Shown here: piece after piece, positions 8,515 to 16,830 of the stretch
Position numbering within the stretch: position 1 is the stretch's first letter
Layout of the letters: each line of letters starts with the position of its first letter
The notes under the pieces: generated by a model
Databases searched by the model: none
What the model saw: the letters and a program-made list of their open reading frames with translations, nothing else
Told to the model about the DNA's origin: nothing
Translations under genes and position numbers: made by a program
DNA from: Paractinoplanes lichenicola
Lineage (GTDB): Bacteria; Actinomycetota; Actinomycetes; Mycobacteriales; Micromonosporaceae
Reading direction: 5' to 3'
DNA: 64,000 nt
Assembly: GCF_016785085.1 (NCBI RefSeq)
Contig: NZ_JAENHO010000003.1
Coordinates: 248,001-312,000 of the forward strand

Positions 8515-8537
8515 CACACGGAGTCGCACTCCGTGTG
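8515..8537. promoter_or_regulatory. Perfect 10-bp inverted repeat in the bldN / acyl-CoA ligase intergenic region
   Basis: Arms CACACGGAGT (8515-8524) and ACTCCGTGTG (8528-8537) flank CGC. It lies in the 290-bp divergent region between the bldN leader and the acyl-CoA ligase, in a stretch AT-richer than its surroundings. A perfect repeat here is more likely an operator than a terminator. The regulator is unknown. A TTACTCAG at 8483-8490 resembles a BldD half-site. Confidence 0.5.
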
Positions 8538-8619
8538 CGCTGCGCGAAAATAGTACGAAGTGGCGCAGACAAGACACAAGGAACGTCTGCCACGATGACC
8601 GAGACGGGTGTCCGCGCGA

Positions 8620-8634
8620 CGGACAGCCTGTCCG
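8620..8634. promoter_or_regulatory. 7-bp inverted repeat before the acyl-CoA ligase
   Basis: CGGACAG (8620-8626) and CTGTCCG (8628-8634) surround a single C. It is 17-40 bp before the two candidate start codons of the acyl-CoA ligase gene (8651, 8675), so a bound protein would block its promoter or start. Short repeats of this size can arise by chance at high GC. Confidence 0.3.
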
Positions 8635-8674
8635 CCGTCCACTTCCGTGGATGTTTGTGCCAGACTTCTGCCTC

Positions 8675-10168
8675 GTGGACGAAGCAGCCCGCGACCCGGT
8701 CGCCGGGGCCGCCGCGCGCCGGCCCCAAGGCCTGGCCCTGATCACCACCGATGCCGAGTTGACCTGGGCCGACGTCGACCAGCGGGTCACCGCCGCCGCG
8801 CACCGGGTGGCCGCTCTCGTGCCCCCGGGCGAGCGGGTCGCGATCGTCCTCGGCAACTCGATCGAGTTCGCGGTGACTTTCTTCGGGGTCCTGCGGGCGG
8901 GGCGTGTCGCCGTGCCGCTCAACCCTGGTTACACGGCCGACGAGCTCGACTACGCGATCGCCGACTCGGGAGCGGCCCTGATCGTCGGCGACTCGGCAGG
9001 CGGGTCCGGCCCTCCCCGCGTACGGGCAAGCTTTGCTCTCGACGAGGAGCCGGGCGGAGAGTTGCCGCACGTGTCGGCGACCGACCTCGCCGTGCTGCTC
9101 TACACGTCGGGCACCAGCGGGCGGCCCAAGGGCGCGATGCTCACGCACGCCGCGCTGGCCGCCAACCACGACCAGCTCGACGCGATCGCCCCGCCCGTCG
9201 TGGGCCCGGACGACGTCGTGCTGCTGGCCGTGCCCATGTTTCACGCGTACGGGTTGAACACCGGCCTCGGCAGCGTCGCCCACCACGCGGCGACCGGCGT
9301 GCTGATCGACCGGTTCGACGCGGCCGCCTCCCTGTCGGTGATCGCCGAGCGCGCGGTGACCGTGGTGGTAGGCGTGCCGGGCATGTATTCGGCCTGGTCG
9401 CGGCAGCCGAGCGTGAAGATGGCGCTGCGCAGCGTGCGGACCGCCGTGTGCGGGGCGGCGCCGCTCGTGCCCGACGAGATGGCCCGGTTCGGCGCCGCCA
9501 CCGGCAAGAGCATCCTGGTCGGCTACGGGCTGACCGAGACCGCGCCCGTGCTGACCACCACCGCCGTCAGCGACCGCGGCAAGCCCGGCTCGATCGGCCG
9601 GCCGCTGCCCGGGATCTCGCTGCGGCTGCGCTCGGCGGCCGGGCAGGTGCTCTGGGAGGACGGCACCGCCTCGCCCGACGACGATCTGGCCGAGCTCGAC
9701 CTCTCCGTCGAGGACGTGGCCGGCACCGACCCGGGCGAGATCGTGGTGCGCGGGGCCAACCTGTTCTCCGGCTACTGGCCGGACGGGCACGACGGGCCCG
9801 GCGCCGACGGCTGGTGGGCCACCGGCGACGTGGCCTACGCGGACGGCGACGGCGACCTGCACCTGGTCGACCGGATCGACGAGCTGATCCTGGTGCACGG
9901 CTTCAACGTCTATCCGGCCGAGATCGAGCGGGTGCTGGGCGCGCATCCCGGGGTCGCCGAGTCGGCAGTGGTCGGCGTGCCCGACCACGACGCCGGGCAG
10001 CGGCCGCACGCGTTCGTCGTGGCCGCCATCGATCCGCCGCCCACCCCCGCCGAGCTGCAGGTCTTCTGCGCCGCGCAGCTCGCGCGGTTCAAGCTGCCGA
10101 CAGTCGAGCTGGTGCGTGAGCTTCCCCACTCGGCGACCGGCAAGGTGCGCAAGAGGGAGCTGCATTGA
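8675..10168 (+). CDS. Acyl-CoA synthetase / AMP-dependent ligase
   Basis: 497 residues, ANL superfamily. Core motifs: the P-loop VLLYTSGTSGRPKGAML (~142-158), VPMFHAYG, the A5 motif GYGLTE, the A7/A8 hinge region GWWATGDVAY to HLVDRIDELILVHGFNVYPAEIE, and the C-terminal catalytic Lys in ATGKVRKREL. It forms an acyl-adenylate and then the CoA ester of an unknown carboxylic acid. Start is taken as GTG 8675 (CAGACT 8 nt upstream); ATG 8651 is also in frame. The last codons overlap the glutaredoxin start by TTGA. Confidence 0.9.
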   Translation: MDEAARDPVAGAAARRPQGLALITTDAELTWADVDQRVTAAAHRVAALVPPGERVAIVLGNSIEFAVTFFGVLRAGRVAVPLNPGYTADELDYAIADSGAALIVGDSAGGSGPPRVRASFALDEEPGGELPHVSATDLAVLLYTSGTSGRPKGAMLTHAALAANHDQLDAIAPPVVGPDDVVLLAVPMFHAYGLNTGLGSVAHHAATGVLIDRFDAAASLSVIAERAVTVVVGVPGMYSAWSRQPSVKMALRSVRTAVCGAAPLVPDEMARFGAATGKSILVGYGLTETAPVLTTTAVSDRGKPGSIGRPLPGISLRLRSAAGQVLWEDGTASPDDDLAELDLSVEDVAGTDPGEIVVRGANLFSGYWPDGHDGPGADGWWATGDVAYADGDGDLHLVDRIDELILVHGFNVYPAEIERVLGAHPGVAESAVVGVPDHDAGQRPHAFVVAAIDPPPTPAELQVFCAAQLARFKLPTVELVRELPHSATGKVRKRELH

Positions 10169-10413
10169 GTCGCGTGACATTGATCAGCCGCGAGGGCTGC
10201 CACCTGTGCCAGGACGCCGAGGCGGTGCTCGAGCGAATCCTGCCCGGCCAGTGGGAGCGCGTCGACGTCGACTCGTCGATCGAGCTGGAGCGCGACTTCG
10301 GCGACCGGGTGCCGGTCGTGCTGCTCGACGGCGCCGAGCACGGCTACTGGCGGGTCGAGGAGGCCCGGCTGCTCCGGGATCTGGCGAAACCACCCGGGGC
10401 GCCCCGCCTGTAG
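10165..10413 (+). CDS. Glutaredoxin-like thioredoxin-fold protein
   Basis: 82 residues, DUF836/glutaredoxin-like family. The redox motif is CHLC near residue 11 (REGCHLCQDAE), followed by a cis-Pro strand RVPVVLLDG. The TTG start at 10165 lies within TTGA shared with the ligase stop, and AGGGAG precedes it by 5 nt. Its TAG stop (10411-10413) doubles as the first three bases of the -10 box of the next gene. Confidence 0.85.
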   Translation: MSRVTLISREGCHLCQDAEAVLERILPGQWERVDVDSSIELERDFGDRVPVVLLDGAEHGYWRVEEARLLRDLAKPPGAPRL

Positions 10414-10423
10414 GTTGTTCGCC

Positions 10424-11065
10424 GTGGCGCGCACTCATCTTGTCTGGGACTGGAACGGCACCCTGCTCGACGACCTCAGCCTGGTGGTCTCGTCCACGAA
10501 CGAGGCGTTCACCGCGGTCGGCGGGCGCCTGGTCGACGCCGACGAGCATCGCAGCCGGTTCCGCCGGCCGGTCGCCGAGTTCTATGCCGAGATCCTCGGG
10601 CGCGCGGTCGACGAGGAGGAGTTCGGCCGGCTCGACCGGATCTTCCACGACGCGTACCGGCTCGGCCTGACCGACATGGCACTGGCCGCGGACGCGTCGG
10701 CCGCGCTCAAGGAGTGGCCGGGCTCGCAGTCGCTGCTCTCCATGTGGTTCCACTCGGAACTGGTGCCGGCCATCGAGACGTACGGGCTGGCCGGGGTCTT
10801 CACCCGGGTCGACGGGCTGCGCACCGAGATCGGCGGGCACCTCAAGGCGGGCCACCTGGCCGAGCACCTCGCCGCGCTGGGCCTGACCGGCGACCAGGTC
10901 GTGCTGATCGGCGACTCGCTGGACGACGCGGCCGCGGCCGACGCCGTGGGGGGCGAGATCGTGCTCTACACCGGGGGCTTCACCGACCCGTCGCGGCTGC
11001 GGGAGTCGGGTCGTCCGGTCGCGGACACTCTGGTCGAAGCGGTCGCGATCGCCCGTACGCTGTAG
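10424..11065 (+). CDS. HAD-superfamily phosphatase
   Basis: 213 residues. Motif I is VWDWNGTLLDD, the phosphoglycolate-phosphatase type with the nucleophile Asp. Motif II is near SLLSMWFHS, the motif III Lys is near GHLKAGHL and motif IV is VLIGDSLDDAAAA. A helical cap sits between I and II. The substrate cannot be inferred. The GTG at 10424 is preceded by TAGGTT (10411-10416) with a 7-nt spacer, so it is probably leaderless and independently transcribed. Confidence 0.87.
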   Translation: MARTHLVWDWNGTLLDDLSLVVSSTNEAFTAVGGRLVDADEHRSRFRRPVAEFYAEILGRAVDEEEFGRLDRIFHDAYRLGLTDMALAADASAALKEWPGSQSLLSMWFHSELVPAIETYGLAGVFTRVDGLRTEIGGHLKAGHLAEHLAALGLTGDQVVLIGDSLDDAAAADAVGGEIVLYTGGFTDPSRLRESGRPVADTLVEAVAIARTL

Positions 11066-11164
11066 CAGGGTGGTCGGTGGAGGGGCGAACCGGGCATACT
11101 TCAACGGTTCGGGTCATTATCACGCCAGATGATCTTTGTCCACCCGCACTACCAAGATCGCGAT

Positions 11165-11182
11165 TTGTGCACGCCTTCACAA
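11165..11182. promoter_or_regulatory. Rex operator (ROP) over the rex-hem promoter
   Basis: TTGTGCACGCCTTCACAA matches the Streptomyces Rex box (TTGTGAACGCGTTCACAA) at 16 of 18 positions, with both TTGTG/TTCACAA arms intact. A -10 hexamer TAGTCT follows at 11188-11193, so the operator overlaps the -35 region. Rex leaves this site when NADH is high, linking rex and the heme genes to respiratory redox state. Confidence 0.9.
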
Positions 11183-11187
11183 GCGCC

Positions 11188-11193
11188 TAGTCT
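11188..11193 (+). promoter_or_regulatory. -10 box of the rex-hemACDB promoter
   Basis: TAGTCT lies directly after the Rex operator. Transcription would start near 11200, giving an ~80-nt leader. A stem of GAACCCCGG (11204-11212) with CCGGGGGTTC (11238-11247, one bulged G) occupies that leader. Confidence 0.65.
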
Positions 11194-11280
11194 TCATGCC
11201 GAAGAACCCCGGTAGCACAGCCGGTTGATCCAGGCGCCCGGGGGTTCCACAGGTTCGCAACCTCGTCGGCACGGAGTCAG

Positions 11281-12039
11281 ATGAGCCAGCAGCGTCACGG
11301 AGTCACGCCCGGTAATGCCCCAGGCGACCGAGCCGGCGCAGTGTCGGCCTTCCCGGATCTGCCGGAGGCCACCATTGCCCGGCTGCCCGAATACCTGCGC
11401 GCCCTGCACAACCTGGGCGAGGGCGGGGCGGACACGATCTCGAGCGAGGGCCTGGCCGCGGCGGCCGGGGTCAACTCGGCGAAGCTCCGCAAAGATCTTT
11501 CCCACCTGGGGTCGTACGGAACCCGTGGCGTCGGTTACGACGTGACCCTGCTGATCGAGCAGATCGAGTACGTGCTCGGTCTCGACCAGCGCCGGGCGGT
11601 CTGCCTGGTCGGCCTGGGTAACCTCGGCCACGCGCTGGCCGGCTACGACGGGTTCGCCAGCCGCGGCTTCAAGATCGTCGCGCTCTTCGACGCCGACGAG
11701 GCCAAGGTCGGCGAGCAGATCCAGGGCCTCGTCGTCAGGCACATCGAGGAGCTGGGCCGCGTCGCCGTCGAGGAGAACATCGCGATCGGCGTCATCGCCA
11801 CCCCGGCCCGGGCCGCCCAGGCCGTGGCCGACGTGCTGGTCGACGCGGGCGTCACCAGCATTCTCAACTTCGCCCCGTGCGTGCTCTCGGTTCCGGCCAA
11901 CGTCGACGTGCGCAAGGTCGACCTGGCCATCGAGCTGCAGATTCTCTCTTTCCACGAACACCGCAAGGCATCGCTGACCGCGCTGCCGGGCGGCCGCTCC
12001 GCCGCGGCGGCGGGCAACCAGGAGGCGGTCGGGTCGTGA
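11281..12039 (+). CDS. rex: Redox-sensing transcriptional repressor Rex
   Basis: 252 residues. The N-terminal winged helix (RLPEYLRALHNLGEGG to NSAKLRKDLSHLGSYGTRGVGYDV) is followed by a Rossmann NAD(H) domain with VGLGNLGHALAGY and VIATPARAAQAVAD. The C-terminal swap region ends ELQILSFHEHRKAS. It represses respiratory and heme genes when NADH/NAD+ is low. ATG 11281 with GGAG 4 nt upstream. An excellent operator lies in its own promoter, and it overlaps hemA by GTGA, as expected for the SCO3320-SCO3317 type cluster. Confidence 0.97.
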   Translation: MSQQRHGVTPGNAPGDRAGAVSAFPDLPEATIARLPEYLRALHNLGEGGADTISSEGLAAAAGVNSAKLRKDLSHLGSYGTRGVGYDVTLLIEQIEYVLGLDQRRAVCLVGLGNLGHALAGYDGFASRGFKIVALFDADEAKVGEQIQGLVVRHIEELGRVAVEENIAIGVIATPARAAQAVADVLVDAGVTSILNFAPCVLSVPANVDVRKVDLAIELQILSFHEHRKASLTALPGGRSAAAAGNQEAVGS

Positions 12040-13325
12040 ATCTCCTCAGCGTCGGTGCGTCCTATCGCACCGCCGACGTCGCCACGCTCGAACGCATCGT
12101 CATCGCCGACGACGCGGTCCCCGGCGTGCTGGAGAAACTGGTCGCCCAGCCGTTCGTGGGGGAGGCGGTCGTCCTCTCCACGTGCAACCGGGTCGAGATC
12201 TACGCCGCGGTCAACACGTTCCACGGCGGCCTCGGCGACATCTGCAACGTGCTGTCCGAGGTGTCCGGCATCCCGGCCACCGACCTCGCCGGCCACCTGT
12301 ATGTGCACTACGACGAGGCGGCGGTGCTGCACTCGTTCAAGGTCTCCAGCGGCCTCGACTCCATGGTGGTGGGCGAGTCCCAGATCCTGGGCCAGCTGCG
12401 CGACGCGTATCACGCGGCCACCGAGGCCGACACGGCCGGCCGGCTGCTGCACGAGCTGATGCAGCAGGCCCTGCGGGTCGGCAAGCGGGCGCACTCCGAG
12501 ACCGGGATCGACCGGGCCGGGCAGAGCGTCGTCACCGCCGCGCTCGACGTGGCCGAGGGCGAGCTGGGCGATCTCACCGGCCGGCGCGCGCTGGTGATCG
12601 GCGCGGGCGCGATGGGCGCGCTCTCCGTCGCCACGCTGACCCGGGCCGGGGTCGGGCCGCTGCGGATCACGAACCGGAGCGCCGCGCGGGCCGAGCGGCT
12701 GGCCGAGGCGTACGGGGCCGTGGCCGTTCCCTACGACGAGCTGGACGCCGCCCTGCGCGAGGCCGACCTGGTCGTCTCGGCCACCGCGTCGACCGAGCCG
12801 GTGCTCACCCGGGCCCGCCTCGAGGCCGCCGCGCCGCTGGTCGTGCTCGACCTGGCCGTCCCGCGCGACGTGGCCGCCGACGTGACCGACGTTCCCGGCG
12901 TGACCGTGATCGACATCGACAGCCTGGCCTCGACCCGCCGGTCGATGCCGGCCGCGGCCGAGACCGCCGCCGTCGAGCAGATCGTCACCAGCGAGGTTGA
13001 TCACTTCCTGGGCTGGCTGCGCGGCGCCGACATCGCGCCGACCGTGGCCGCGCTGCGCACCCGGGCCGAGGACGTCGTGAGCGCCGAGCTGCGCAAGCTC
13101 TATTCGCGCCGGTCGGAATTCACCGAGGAGCAACGGGCCGACGTTTCCCGTACGCTGCATCGCGTCGTCCAGCAGTTGCTGCACTCGCCGACGGTGCGGG
13201 TGCGCCAGCTGGCCGCCGAGCCCGGTGGTGATCAGTACGCCGCGCTGCTGCGCGAGCTGTTCGACCTGGACGTGCCCCATGCCACACCCGCCAACGCGGT
13301 TCCTGAGATCGGAGGACAGGCGTGA
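12036..13325 (+). CDS. hemA: Glutamyl-tRNA reductase
   Basis: 429 residues. The catalytic Cys lies in STCNRVEIYA (~residue 50). The conserved SGLDSMVVGESQILGQLRDAY follows, then the NADPH Rossmann site LVIGAGAMGALS and the C-terminal dimerisation helices. It makes glutamate-1-semialdehyde, the first committed step of tetrapyrrole synthesis. The GTG overlaps rex by GTGA, and the stop overlaps hemC by GTGA. Confidence 0.97.
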   Translation: MNLLSVGASYRTADVATLERIVIADDAVPGVLEKLVAQPFVGEAVVLSTCNRVEIYAAVNTFHGGLGDICNVLSEVSGIPATDLAGHLYVHYDEAAVLHSFKVSSGLDSMVVGESQILGQLRDAYHAATEADTAGRLLHELMQQALRVGKRAHSETGIDRAGQSVVTAALDVAEGELGDLTGRRALVIGAGAMGALSVATLTRAGVGPLRITNRSAARAERLAEAYGAVAVPYDELDAALREADLVVSATASTEPVLTRARLEAAAPLVVLDLAVPRDVAADVTDVPGVTVIDIDSLASTRRSMPAAAETAAVEQIVTSEVDHFLGWLRGADIAPTVAALRTRAEDVVSAELRKLYSRRSEFTEEQRADVSRTLHRVVQQLLHSPTVRVRQLAAEPGGDQYAALLRELFDLDVPHATPANAVPEIGGQA

Positions 13326-14251
13326 CGACCCCCCTTCGCCTCGGTACGCGGGGCAGCACGCTGGCTCTGGCCCAGTCGCAGCTGACGGCCGACGCGCTCA
13401 CCGCGGCCACCGGCCGCCCGGTCGAGCTGGTGCGGATCGTCACGACGGGTGACCGCTCGTCGGCCCCGGTGGCCCAGCTCGGGGTGGGTGTCTTCGTCTC
13501 CGCGCTGCGCGACGCGCTGCTCGCCGGCGAGATCGATTTCGCCGTGCACTCCTACAAGGACCTGCCCACCGCCGCCCACCCGGGGCTGCACATCGCGGCC
13601 ATCCCCGCCCGCGAGGACCCGCGTGACGTGCTGATCGCGAAGGGCGGCCAGAAGCTGGCCGAGCTCCCGCCCGGCTCCGTGATCGGAACCGGCGCGGTGC
13701 GCCGAATCGCGCAATTGCATGCTTTGGGCCTAGAGTTGCAGGTCACGCCGATCCGCGGAAACATCGACAGCCGGATCGCCCGGGTTCACGGACCCGAGGC
13801 CGATCTGGATGCCGTCGTTCTCGCCCGGGCCGGCGTGGTGCGAATCGGCAGGGCCGCCGAGATCGCAGAAACGCTCGACCCGATGCTCATGCTGCCCGCC
13901 CCCGCCCAGGGCGCGCTGGCCGTGGAGTGCCGGGCCGACGACGCAGACCTGGTCGAACTGCTGGCCGCGCTCGACCACGCACCGTCCCGGGCCGCCGTCA
14001 CGGCGGAACGGGCGATGCTCGCCACGCTCGAGGCCGGGTGCTCCGCCCCGGTTGCGGCACACGCCGAACTCGCCGAGGGCGAGGACGGCGACGAGATTTA
14101 CCTGCGCGGTGCGGTGATCAGCCCGGATGGGGTTCGAGCCATCCGGCTGTCGCGCACCGGAACGCCCGCCGACGCGGCGGAGATCGGCAAGGCGCTCGCC
14201 GCCGATCTCCTCGACGCCGGCGCCGACACCCTGATCGGGAGCACAGAATGA
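13322..14251 (+). CDS. hemC: Porphobilinogen deaminase (hydroxymethylbilane synthase)
   Basis: 309 residues. RLGTRGSTLALAQS at the N-terminus, HSYKDLPT, GTGAVRRIAQL and RGNIDSRIARV are the substrate and cofactor loops. The dipyrromethane-attaching Cys is in LEAGCSAPVAA. Start and stop overlap hemA and hemD by four bases, so all three are translated as one unit. Confidence 0.97.
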   Translation: MTTPLRLGTRGSTLALAQSQLTADALTAATGRPVELVRIVTTGDRSSAPVAQLGVGVFVSALRDALLAGEIDFAVHSYKDLPTAAHPGLHIAAIPAREDPRDVLIAKGGQKLAELPPGSVIGTGAVRRIAQLHALGLELQVTPIRGNIDSRIARVHGPEADLDAVVLARAGVVRIGRAAEIAETLDPMLMLPAPAQGALAVECRADDADLVELLAALDHAPSRAAVTAERAMLATLEAGCSAPVAAHAELAEGEDGDEIYLRGAVISPDGVRAIRLSRTGTPADAAEIGKALAADLLDAGADTLIGSTE

Positions 14252-15834
14252 CCACCCGCACCGCCCGCAAGCCAGCAGGACGCATCGCGTTCGTCGGCGC
14301 CGGACCCGGCGACCCGGAACTGCTGACCCGCCGCGCGCACGCCGCGCTCACCGAGGCCGACCAGGTGGTCTACGACCGTGGAGTGCCCGAGTCCCTGCTG
14401 ACCGCCATCCGGGCCGAGGCCAAGGCGGACGCCCAGTTCAGCCCGGCCGAGGGAGCGCCCGGCGACGTCGCCAAGGTGCTGCTCTCCGCGGCCAAGTCCG
14501 GCCTGTCCGCCGTGCACCTCGTGGCCGGCGACCCGTTCGGGCACGAGGCCGTCGTCAAGGAGGTGCAGGCGGTCGCGCGCACCGCGGTGCACTTCGAGGT
14601 CGTGCCCGGCCTGGGTCAGGCCGAGGGCGTGGCCACGTACGCGGGGGTTCCGCTGCCCGGCGTGCGCGTCACGGCCGACGTCGGCGACGTGTCCGCGCTC
14701 GACTTCGACGCGCTGGCCGCCGCGGCCCTCAAGGGCTCGTTCGCGGTCGCGGTCGACGCCGGCGACCTGGCCGCCGTGCGTGACGGCCTGCTGGCCGCGG
14801 GCGTCGAGCCGGGCATCCCGGTCGCGGTGACCGGCGACGGCACCGGCGAGACGCAGTACACGACGACCTCGACGGTCGACAGCTTCGTGGCCGCCGCGCT
14901 CGGCTTCACCGGCCGCGTGGTGCTCACCGTCGGCACCGATGTCGCCGAGCGCGACACCATGAGCTGGTGGGAGAACCGCCCGCTGTACGGCTGGAAGGTG
15001 CTGGTGCCGCGGACCAAGGAGCAGGCCGGCGCGATGAGCGCCCGGCTGCGGGCCTACGGCGCGATCCCGTGCGAGGTGCCGACCATCGCGGTCGAGCCGC
15101 CGCGCACCCCGGCCCAGATGGAGCGCGCGGTCAAGGGCCTGGTCGACGGCCGGTACGCCTGGGTCGTCTTCACCTCGGTCAACGCCGTCCGCGCGGTCTG
15201 GGAGAAGTTCGACGAGCACGGTCTCGACGCCCGGCACTTCGGCGGCGTCAAGATCGCCTGCATCGGCGAGGCCACGGCCGACGCCGTCCGCGCCTTCGGC
15301 ATCCAGCCCGAGCTGCTGCCCCAGGGCGAGCAGTCGAGCGAGGGCCTGCTGGCCGAGTTCTCGCCGCACGACGAGATCCTCGACCCGGTCGGCCGGGTGC
15401 TGCTGCCCCGGGCCGACATCGCCACCGAGACGCTGGCCGCCGGCCTGATCGAGCGGGGCTGGGAGGTGGACGACGTGACCGCATACCGGACGGTCCGGGC
15501 CGCGCCGCCGCCGGCCGAGATCCGCGACGCGATCAAGTCGGGTGGCTTCGACGCGGTGCTCTTCACCTCGTCCAGCACCGTACGCAACCTGGTCGGCATC
15601 GCCGGCAAGCCGCACGCCCGCACGGTCGTCGCGGTGATCGGACCCAAGACCGCCGAGACGGCCACCGAGTTCGGCCTGCGCGTCGACGTCCAGCCCCAGC
15701 ACGCCTCGGTGCCGGATCTGGTCGAGGCGCTGGCGTCGTACGCGGTGGAGCTGCGCGAGAAGCTGGCCGCCATGCCGGCCAAGCAGCGTCGCGGCTCGAA
15801 GGTCCAGGGACCCACGGCACTCCGCTTCCGCTAG
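14248..15834 (+). CDS. hemD: Uroporphyrinogen-III synthase fused to a degenerate uroporphyrinogen methyltransferase domain
   Basis: 528 residues. The N-terminal half (~10-245) has the SUMT/CobA fold. It opens with the intact [13 protein letters not shown], but later motifs are altered: [10 protein letters not shown] replaces the usual GGDPF-FGRG, and [16 protein letters not shown] replaces the VPGVTS-type motif. The C-terminal half (~247-510) is Hem[46 protein letters not shown] and IGPKTAETA. HemD cyclises hydroxymethylbilane; methyltransferase activity is doubtful. The fusion is common in actinobacteria. Confidence 0.92.
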   Translation: MTTRTARKPAGRIAFVGAGPGDPELLTRRAHAALTEADQVVYDRGVPESLLTAIRAEAKADAQFSPAEGAPGDVAKVLLSAAKSGLSAVHLVAGDPFGHEAVVKEVQAVARTAVHFEVVPGLGQAEGVATYAGVPLPGVRVTADVGDVSALDFDALAAAALKGSFAVAVDAGDLAAVRDGLLAAGVEPGIPVAVTGDGTGETQYTTTSTVDSFVAAALGFTGRVVLTVGTDVAERDTMSWWENRPLYGWKVLVPRTKEQAGAMSARLRAYGAIPCEVPTIAVEPPRTPAQMERAVKGLVDGRYAWVVFTSVNAVRAVWEKFDEHGLDARHFGGVKIACIGEATADAVRAFGIQPELLPQGEQSSEGLLAEFSPHDEILDPVGRVLLPRADIATETLAAGLIERGWEVDDVTAYRTVRAAPPPAEIRDAIKSGGFDAVLFTSSSTVRNLVGIAGKPHARTVVAVIGPKTAETATEFGLRVDVQPQHASVPDLVEALASYAVELREKLAAMPAKQRRGSKVQGPTALRFR

Positions 15835-15842
15835 GGGATCAG

Positions 15843-16829
<987 letters not shown>

Positions 16830-16830
16830 C

